A DNA stretch of 64,000 bases from Lepidurus packardi (Eukaryota > Arthropoda > Branchiopoda > Notostraca > Triopsidae). The notes beneath the pieces are model-generated. The model was not told the origin of the DNA. It did no database searches and saw only the letters and a list, made by a program, of their open reading frames with translations. The stretch covers positions 12,478,024 to 12,542,023 of the forward strand of contig JAKZAN010000001.1 in NCBI GenBank assembly GCA_023053545.1. The letters run 5' to 3'. This document shows, piece after piece, positions 46,801 through 64,000 of the stretch; the first letter of the stretch is position 1, and every line of letters begins with the position of its first letter. The translations under genes and the position numbers were made by a program.

Positions 46801-47813
46801 CCCTAACACTGCCAATCTCGGTAAGAAATCCGCTGCATTGTACTCAGCAAGCCAAGCAATTTTTACTCTTTTCGATGTTTTTTTAAGGGTGAGTATTGGG
46901 ATAAAAGGGAAAAAAACATGATCCCCAAACACGCGATGCAGCACAGCACTCCATGCCCAGACCCCATTATTTTTGCTCGGTTTTAACCCAAGTTTTGTCC
47001 AGACTGAACGGGTGCTATCTCGCTCGCTCTTACCTTCCCCTGCATCCAAGACGGTAGCTAAAGTGGGTTGGAGATGAAGATTGCACATATCATAATCTCG
47101 GCAACAGGCCACCATAATTTGGTTAGCCGAAAGATGGGAGGCCTGACACCACACCGGCTTCTCGGGTGGGAAAAGTTGAGTCAACGAAAGGCACCTTGGA
47201 ACACAAGGTATTATAGGCCACATGACATATAAAAAAGCGCAGTTTTAGTATTAGTACAAGGGACATGGTTAATATCCATAGAGGGAAGGGGGGTCAGGAG
47301 TGCTGTGCTACGGACATGCCTTGCCGGAATTAAAAGAGTCAGCTGCGCACTAAAATGAAATCATTGTTTGGTATCTTTTCAAAAAGTCAACAAACTAAAA
47401 GGGTACAAACTCCTTACGCTTGCCTGAGCCGTTTATCTAGAACAGACTTTGATCTCTCAAAGGTCCCTAGGGTTCAGGTCAAGGCTAAGAAAAAAAACTG
47501 CAGCTTTCATTGGTACACAACTGCTAAAGTCACAAAACACTTCTGATCGGCAAGGAAAATGTACTGTTACCTGTAGGCATGTTGCATAACCCCCGTTTTT
47601 CTGTTCAAAGTTGTAGAGGTGAAGCAGTAGCCCTCGGTTTCACATGTTTGGTTAGCATCAATGCAAATGTCGCAATGGCATTTGATCCCTAGTTATAAAG
47701 TATAATTATAAAATACAACGCAAACTGCAAGTTGTACCTTCTGCGGGACGTAGAACGAAAACCATGAGGGCTATGCAAACCCATAGCCCACAGTGGTATC
47801 TTGTCAGCTCCAT
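43834..47813 (-). CDS. babo: Baboon-type TGF-beta/activin type I receptor, three alternative ligand-binding exons
   Basis: This is a transmembrane Ser/Thr kinase receptor for activin-like ligands. Minus-strand exons are 47813-47738 (signal peptide, [19 protein letters not shown]), 47688-47571 (Cys-rich [18 protein letters not shown]), one of three alternatives (47194-47034, 46662-46508 or 46060-45876), then 45425-45174, 45047-44817, 44751-44584, 44533-44252, 44171-44041 and 43959-43834. Lengths are about 512-522 residues. After the ectodomain come a membrane helix ([18 protein letters not shown]), the GS box [20 protein letters not shown], the P-loop GKGRFGEVW, Lys in VAVKIF, the L45 loop [26 protein letters not shown] and [12 protein letters not shown]. 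The L45 loop matches the ALK4/5/7 class that signals through Smad2/3. Every alternative exon enters in phase 2 and leaves in phase 1, so only one can be used per mRNA. Confidence 0.95.
45876..46060 (-). other. babo: Baboon alternative ligand-binding exon (nearest the membrane exon)
   Basis: A 185-nt exon encoding the second half of the Cys-rich ectodomain: [20 protein letters not shown], then [20 protein letters not shown]. The acceptor follows CACATGTCAG and the donor is CCAAG|GTGATGG. It is phase-matched to its two siblings. Confidence 0.9.
46508..46662 (-). other. babo: Baboon alternative ligand-binding exon (middle)
   Basis: A 155-nt exon encoding [20 protein letters not shown], then [20 protein letters not shown]. 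The donor is CCCGAG|GTAAAAC. The Cys spacing CC-x4-5-C-N is the toxin-fold signature of the receptor ectodomain. Confidence 0.9.
47034..47194 (-). other. babo: Baboon alternative ligand-binding exon (first in transcript order)
   Basis: A 161-nt exon encoding [20 protein letters not shown], then [20 protein letters not shown]. The donor is GGGGAAG|GTAAGA. It enters after an AAG acceptor without a strong pyrimidine tract. Confidence 0.88.
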
Positions 47814-49300
47814 TCTAATTTGGGACGGGGCCAAGGGCGTAAATGCATTGACTGTCTAACTTCATCTGCATTAGAACGCAAAACACGCTGTCCGGCCCTT
47901 CCTTGAACTAGATGAATTGCCCAGATCTACACCCTCATCCTTGTTTTATTGGTCAGCTTTCACCTATTCCGGGAAAACAAAATGAGAATTGAAATATAAT
48001 CCAACAAGGAGGTTCGGTAACTTACGTACATGGTTCGAAATTACGCTAAAACAGTCGCCAAAGTGCATAATCCAGAATCCGGACAACGTATTAATAAGCC
48101 CAGTCGGAATTTGTACTTTATAGGTTTAAATGATGGACAGCAGCATTAAACGAACAAACTTTCACCTATAAACATCACAAAGGCGACAAACGACAAACAC
48201 CATAAGACAACGTTGCCAAGTTGTACACATAATTGTTAAATCGTCACATAGACCTAGTTTTATTGTCCAAGAATTGGGGACATTAATTTTTATTATAGAA
48301 AATACTTGAATTTAGTTTTATTAATACCAAAATAATTTAACCAATTGTGTATGCAAATTATCCGGTGAATGAAGAGACGTAGACGTATTGGCGGTCTCAG
48401 GAGTTCATCGTCACGTGTCCGGAGGAGCACATTTTCATGTGTAAACAAATTTTTGTGGATTTTGATACTTCCTACGTACGTAATATCATCATTTCTCTAA
48501 TTGCTAACGTCTTATTGAGGGCTTATAATTTCGTCGCGTTGTCGTGATTTTTTTTTTTTTTTTCTTTCTTCTTTTGCGTTATTCCATCAACACCGTGATA
48601 GCGTTTACCGTTTTGCCACGTCGTGTCTAAGCCACCTCACATCACACTTTAAATTGGACCTGGGGCTTCATCATCATGAGTAGTAGTGTTGCCTTTCTAT
48701 TCTATAGCTTTTTACTTTTTGCTGGGTGAAACATGATAATAGTTATATTTTTGTAGTCTTCCTTTATGTGCTGGGTGCAATTATCGTTTGTTTGCCCTGA
48801 CATCTTCATTCGGTTACCTGGGTGATGGCTTATAGAGAATATATTTTCTTTTTGTTGTAACCCAAGTCTATAGGTTGGTGAGTAAGTCGCAAAAACCCAC
48901 GCCGGTTTCCTTTTTCCCCAAGCCCGCCTCATTAAGAAATCTTCCTTCGCACGCCAAATCGCATGCTTGGCATCTGCGCACTAAGAGTTTTGCCTGATTT
49001 TCTGACATGAATAGACTGTCCTTTGTCATTTAATTAACCCATTCCGACACGCAAGCGGAGAGTATGACACATTTGGGTGAAAGAAAAGCCGTTTAGTCGA
49101 CTGTATAAAACCAGCGGCAAAGCAAGGAAGTAAATTTGTGGAGTTCGCCGCATATAAAACAACATCTTAGCTCGGTTTGTGTAGCCGTCACTGAGAATCG
49201 TGCTCTAACTCTTGTTTTTTACTATTCAGAATTGTACAGCTGTTCTAATCTAAATTGTCTTGGACCCGCAGGTTTGAAGTTTATTCGCTGGTTCAACGGA
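47814..49300. other. Divergent upstream region, Baboon / guanylate kinase
   Basis: This is non-coding between two divergent genes and should hold Baboon 5' UTR exons and both promoters. A TATAAA box at 49105-49110 (context ACTGTATAAAACC) is well placed for guanylate kinase, whose frame stays open from about 49136 to its first ATG at 49301. Confidence 0.45.
49105..49110 (+). promoter_or_regulatory. TATA box, probably for guanylate kinase
   Basis: TATAAA in the context GACTGTATAAAACCAGCGGC, about 195 bases before the guanylate kinase start codon. Orientation and distance fit a core promoter with a modest 5' UTR. Confidence 0.4.
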
Positions 49301-50046
49301 ATGGCCCCTTTGCACCCTAAACCGCGACCATTGGTCTTCTGCGGACCGTCCGGCGTTGGAAAATCGACTTTAATTAAAAAGTTGATGGGAGAATTTCCCA
49401 CCGTTTTTGGTTTCTCCATCTCGCATACAACTCGTAAGCCCCGGCCGGGCGAAAAGGATGGTAAAGACTACCATTACGTCGAACGCGATGAGATGGAACA
49501 AGCTGTTCGCAAAGGGGAATTCATAGAATCTGCGATCTATTCGGGCAACCTCTACGGGACAAGGTGAAAACGAAATATCTTTTAACTTCCGGTTATTCCC
49601 CGTTCAAGGCTAACATTTCCACAACATCTGTAGTAAGCTAGCTGTCGAAGATGTTCAGCGAATGGGCAAAATCTGCATACTTGACATTGATGCGCAAGGC
49701 GTCCGGTCTATTAAACAGACAGATTTGTGTCCGTGGTATATCTTTGTGCGTCCTCCGTGTTGGGAAGAATTGGAGCGACGTCTAAAATTCAGGAATACCG
49801 AAACTGAAGAAAGTTTAGCTCGTCGCTTAGCTATTGCTAAGAAAGAATTAGAATATGGTGCGTTTTCCGCCCATGGAAGGCAATTTCTGTTTAAATTTAT
49901 GGTTTATTGCTTTCCTTTCAGGCGAACAGCCGGGAAATTTCGATCTAATGATCGTGAATGATGATATTGATCAAGCGTACTCCCAGTTAAGGGATTTCAT
50001 CATGCCTGCCATTGAAGATATCCAGCCATCTTCTACCTCAGATTGA
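49301..50046 (+). CDS. GUK1: Guanylate kinase
   Basis: Guanylate kinase converts GMP and ATP to GDP and ADP in the cytosol. Three exons (49301-49563, 49634-49857, 49922-50046) join in phase to 203 residues (human 197). The P-loop [16 protein letters not shown], the GMP-binding segment [49 protein letters not shown], and the lid and Arg-rich region [13 protein letters not shown] followed by [13 protein letters not shown] are all present. The start [18 protein letters not shown] is the first ATG. The frame is open further upstream (LKFIRWFNG), so an in-frame leader from a 5' exon ending at the CCGCAG before 49272 is possible. An AATAAA signal lies near 50296. Confidence 0.95.
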
Positions 50047-50441
50047 ATACGGTTACAACGTTGTGTATTTTAGCCAGCAAGAAAAACCACTGTCGTATTC
50101 CATGACTCTTATACGTGTTGAAACTTACTATCATGAAATGTTACATGGCGTATTTAATTTGCACATTTATTTCACTTGTTTATGAAACACGTGGTATTTT
50201 ACCCCAAAGCAGTGCAATGCTCGTTCGGCACTTGAGTTAATATATTACCATGTTGTGTTTTTCATTTTCACGATGACGAAAGAAGACAAAAGTTAAATAA
50301 AACTACACACAGTCCAGTGAACACTATGGCATTTTTTAAGTAGTGGTGTAGTCGTGTTGTCCGAAACTTCCTACTATAAAGAACCCTTAATGAAACATAC
50401 AATACGTTAATCTTAATTCACCAAGACCATTTTTTTCTCTT

Positions 50442-51955
50442 TTAGAGTTCATCTTGGAAGTGATGAATGTTATGCAAATGATCTCCAAAATCCGTCGCTT
50501 CACTCCCCACGAAAACGTCGTGATGGTCGAGTATTTCACCAAAACTCAAAAAGTCGTCATGATCATCGTCTGCGGAGGCAAACAGATGATCTACTTCTTC
50601 CTCGGCTATTTCGCTGCAAGTAGAACGGAAAAATGAGCTCAAACATGCCAGAAATCGTGCAAAAACCAAACGAAAAGACAACCACCAAACAAGCTATGCA
50701 AGACCAATTTGCTCAAAACTCATAAAAACTGAAATGAAAGAAGTGTAATAAATAACACTCAATTTACTCGTTACTTGGGACCACCCATTCAATGATCTCC
50801 TGTCTATCGAGCCAACCGTCTCCGTTTTTGTCTACATCGTGATCGAACTTCTCTTTCTCCGCAACTATCCAGGCTTTATCCTTATCTTTGCCTAAGGTAC
50901 GGAAGAAGCGGAGATCAGTAGAATACTTTTACAAGATACTAGCATGAATTTGAGAGCATTCCAAAATCGTCCCTAAAGCGTCTATTTGGTGCTTGTCCTT
51001 CCGTCCCACTACTTTTGGACGTCACTCTTACTTGTTCTCGGGAACAATCCACGCTTTAAACTCCTCCTCATCTAGCAAACCATCACGGTTGCGGTCAAAG
51101 TCTCGATCGAAGATATGTTTTTGCTTGGATATGTCAACCTTCGACACGTCTAAAGTTTACCTGTTCAACTTCGTGCCCAGACACGCAAAACAAAGGAGGT
51201 TTCTGAACTTGCGTTACCTTGTTCACCAATGAACTCCTGGAAGCTGATGAAGCCGTCTTTGTTAACGTCTTTGTCTTCCAGTGTGTGCTTTAAGATGAAG
51301 GATAGCATGTGTGCTGCTTCTTCAGGATGCGAAAATGCTAAGAATTCATCTTTATCCAGCTTCCCATCATGGTTCTGGTCAGCGGCTGCGAACAACTCCT
51401 TGTCGTTTTTCATTAGCTTTTCCTCTTCGACTTGATCGGGAGTGAGGTTTCGGTCATTTTCGTCGCGAATGCCATAAGTCTCTGCAAGATATTCAACCCA
51501 AGTTACAACTCCATCATGATCCGCGTCGACTTCTTCCATCTTTTCTTGGGATTCTTCTTGGGATAATGACCTAACGGTGAAATTTAACTACAAATTTGCT
51601 TGTCTTTATCATCAAGTGATTTGCTCTAGTTGATCTACCGTAACGAGCGAAGAATCCAAGCCTTGAGTTCTTTCCTATCGACAGTTTGGTCTCCATTCCG
51701 ATCCATTTTAAGTAACAACACAGACAAGCGCTCTTTGGCTACTTCCGGCGGAAGATGATCAAACTCTTCTGCTTCTTTGCTGCTCCCAAGTATGGCTTCA
51801 TGATCAAACTCCGAATGATGCTCATCACCTTCATAGTGTTTGGAGTCGCGGGGACTATAAGCTCCATCGTCCACTCTCTCTTGATTCAGGTGATTATGAC
51901 TGTGTGAATCGACTAGCGATACCAGCAATAAAGCCAAGATTGCAGTTACCTTCAT
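50442..51955 (-). CDS. Reticulocalbin/calumenin-type EF-hand protein of the secretory pathway
   Basis: CREC-family proteins are multi-EF-hand, low-affinity calcium binders of the ER and secretory pathway. Minus-strand exons are 51955-51639 (signal peptide MKVTAILALLLVSLVDSHSH and first EF-hand KMDRNGDQTVDRKELKAWI), 51570-51218 (three EF-hands: DADHDGVVTWVEY, DQNHDGKLDKDEF, DVNKDGFISFQEF), one of two alternatives (51149-51032 or 50891-50768), and 50613-50442 (last EF-hand DDDHDDFLSFGEI, then DVFVGSEATDFGDHL). Lengths are 319 or 321 residues (human RCN1 331). The end is HHFQDEL, a plausible H/KDEL-type ER retrieval signal. Joining both alternative exons breaks the frame, so they should be mutually exclusive. 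RCN versus calumenin orthology is not settled. Confidence 0.9.
50768..50891 (-). other. Alternative EF-hand exon B of the reticulocalbin-type gene
   Basis: A 124-nt exon encoding KDKDKAWIVAEKEKFDHDVD, then KNGDGWLDRQEIIEWVVPSN. It enters in phase 1 after CGTACCTTAG and leaves in phase 2 at AACGA|GTAAAT. It is homologous to exon A just upstream in the transcript. Confidence 0.85.
51032..51149 (-). other. Alternative EF-hand exon A of the reticulocalbin-type gene
   Basis: A 118-nt exon encoding VSKVDISKQKHIFDRDFDRN, then RDGLLDEEEFKAWIVPEN. It has the same entry phase (1) and exit phase (2) as exon B. The donor is AACAA|GTAAGAGT and the acceptor AAACTTTAG. Confidence 0.85.
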
Positions 51956-52282
51956 GGCTTGAACCTATTATGTAGATGCAAAAAAGAATGAGATCATTAT
52001 CATTGTATCATAGAATAGAATAATTAAAATGATGCCTACTTATTCTAGCTTGCTTAAAACGTTCAAGCTGTAGAATGACGCCCGGTTCAATATCTAAAAT
52101 GTAATGTTAACTTTGCTCCCCAGGGTATGTTACCACGGATTTACAAGAACAGAAAATAGTTTTATAAGCCTCCAACAGTACAAGAAAGCACGCACCCGCG
52201 CACCATTTCTGTTTAACCAATCAGAGCTTGAACATATCACTGTCGCCAGAGTGCAGCAGGGTTAATTCATTCATATGGAAGG
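51956..52282. other. Promoter side of the EF-hand gene
   Basis: Non-coding. It lies between the start of the EF-hand gene and the 3' end of the lysine-rich gene, both on the minus strand. No repeat or defined motif was seen. Confidence 0.4.
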
Positions 52283-52831
52283 TCATTTATCGGGAACGGG
52301 ATTCAAACGTTTGCGGCTGTTACCTTTCTTAACTTTTGAAGAGACCACTTTGCGCTTCTTGTATTTTTCAACGCTTTTCTGTAAGGAAATGGAAAGTTAA
52401 TACAACCAAAACAAATAAACCTAAACAAATAAAGCTTAATTACTTGTGAAGCTCTGACTACATCTAATTCCGTTATTAGGTTATTTCCACAGGAAATAGC
52501 ATTTTGCGAACAAAACTTGGAGGTTTCGCAAAAGAAGCGAAAGTGGGAGACAGTGTACTGTGAATTTTAAAGCAAAAGGCAAACATAAGTACGCACCAAA
52601 GCAACACACGTCATTTCTACATCACGTAAAGTTAAACAGAAATACTACACTCGTTTTTAACATAAAACTGGTTACAATAATGTATTTTGTAAGAACTCAA
52701 AGCAAAGATCCTACCCAAAGTATCGTGGATTTCGTAATTTTAATCCTTTCGTGATCCTGATCAAGTCTGCTTTCTATTGCTTTTTTTATTTTGGACGGGA
52801 GTAACATGCGTTGAATTTGACTGTTGTTCAT
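52283..52831 (-). CDS. Small lysine-rich protein, function unknown
   Basis: Three minus-strand exons (52831-52715, 52515-52444, 52378-52283), all split in phase 0, join to 94 residues. The protein begins MNNSQIQRMLLPSKIKKAIE, has a helical charged middle (ESRLDQDHERI, then NNLITELDVVRASQ) and ends in a basic tail with nuclear/nucleolar-type character (KYKKRKVVSSKVKKGNSRKR, then LNPVPDK). I do not recognise the family. Support comes from three clean splice junctions, consistent phase and biased composition, not from homology. The start is about 310 bases from the NUDT21 start, so the two may share a divergent promoter. Confidence 0.45.
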
Positions 52832-53143
52832 TTTTCTATGCACTGGCACACTAAGTTCACAGATTATGTAAGATCTTAGATAAGCAAATGAGGCGGGGAG
52901 CATGAAAACAAATACATACAAAATTTGATTTCACAAAAGTTCTGAGGTACAAGATAAAACGAACGAAGGGGGGGGGTTTATAAAACTTGCCTGAAGAGTG
53001 CTGCCACCATTTATATGCCAACGTTAATGCGGTCAGAAGAGTAAAGTCTGAAGCTTTTGGATTTGAAAAACTAGCGCCACATACCCCAGCGTTCCTTCAC
53101 TGTGGCGAAAGAAGGAAACACAAAAAATGCTCTGAGAGGAAAA

Positions 53144-63471
<10,328 letters not shown>

Positions 63472-64000
63472 GGAGGCGCACGTCACGCGGGACCAAGACA
63501 AGCGGCGAGATGGCTGGGGACACTTAGACGAGGGGTGTGTACGCGACGAGTGTAATTTTCTTGCCCGGTGCTTGATTTACATAATCGGCTTGGGTGCGAG
63601 AGACGACTCTTAAAAGGCAACGGAGAGAACTACATATATATATACACACATACACACACATACAGACAGACATCAGTATCCATGCAAGGGCCATGAGAAA
63701 AAAAAATTCAACTTACGTGGTGAACCGGACTTGACATGAATTGATACAAACACGACATAGACATGCAGAAGTAGCTGCTATTCAACTGGCTTAAAGGTTT
63801 AAAGTTTTTATTTATTTCGTTCCTTTTTTATTTGTGTGTATAAGGGAAGCCTTTACGCGTAAAGATTTTCCTTACATGTCCCTGTCAGATCTCCTTCGAT
63901 TTAACAGTTTAACGAATTGACGCTATGTAGCTCGAATACACACATTTTGCCTTTGGTGCCCCCCCCAATTTTTGAGAATTTTTTTAAAAGAGTGTTGTTT
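63472..64000 (+). other. NUDT21 3' UTR region
   Basis: Sequence after the NUDT21 stop. It contains a TA/CA microsatellite at about 63634-63672 and no further gene. No certain poly(A) signal was found before the window ends. Confidence 0.45.
63634..63672. repeat. TA/CA microsatellite
   Basis: A short ATATATATATACACACATAC-type run followed by a CAGACAGACA stretch. Confidence 0.75.

Overview
The window is nuclear DNA of an animal, most likely an arthropod and plausibly a branchiopod crustacean such as Daphnia. The genes are split by GT-AG introns, many only 40-90 bases long. The protein set is typical of animals: golgin-84, virilizer, milton/TRAK and a Baboon-type TGF-beta receptor. The Baboon gene carries a three-exon cassette laid out as known from insects. 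Species is an inference; no rRNA or mitochondrial marker is present. I found no tRNA, rRNA or CRISPR array. All exon joins below were made by hand from splice signals, reading phase and family similarity.

Left block, 1-18.1 kb, gene-dense: golgin-84 (+, 1064-3445); a doubled C14orf119-like gene (-, 3703-4909) sharing a short divergent promoter with a small acidic GON7-like gene (+, 5017-5485); eIF3k (+, 5758-6617), tail to tail with an acylphosphatase (-, 6825-7536); mitochondrial IF-2 (-, 7801-10539, first exon unresolved), head to head with virilizer/VIRMA (+, 10905-18069).

Middle block, 18.1-40.9 kb: foldback repeats, an intact five-exon Tc1/mariner-type transposase gene (-, 19367-20840), then milton/TRAK (+, 22189-31734) with a 4.2-kb intron holding a nested inverted-repeat element and a later intron holding a hAT-like MITE with a perfect 8-base target duplication. 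From 31.7 to 40.9 kb there is no gene I can name: repeats, an 824-bp TA-flanked inverted-repeat element, an orphan ORF and a decayed reading frame.

Right block, 40.9-64 kb: the 3' part of an inositol-trisphosphate 3-kinase (+, 40900-43189); Baboon (-, 43834-47813) with three alternative ligand-binding exons; guanylate kinase (+, 49301-50046); a reticulocalbin/calumenin-type EF-hand gene (-, 50442-51955) with a pair of alternative EF-hand exons; a small lysine-rich gene (-, 52283-52831); and NUDT21/CFIm25 (+, 53144-63471). The last seven residues of NUDT21 lie on a tiny exon after a 9.1-kb intron that fills nearly all of 54.3-63.4 kb.

The genes are mostly unrelated housekeeping and signalling genes and do not form one pathway. 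The most interesting results are two independent sets of phase-locked mutually exclusive exons, the hidden NUDT21 terminal exon, an internal duplication in the C14orf119-like protein, and an intron-bearing, intact transposase-like gene that has lost the first catalytic Asp.
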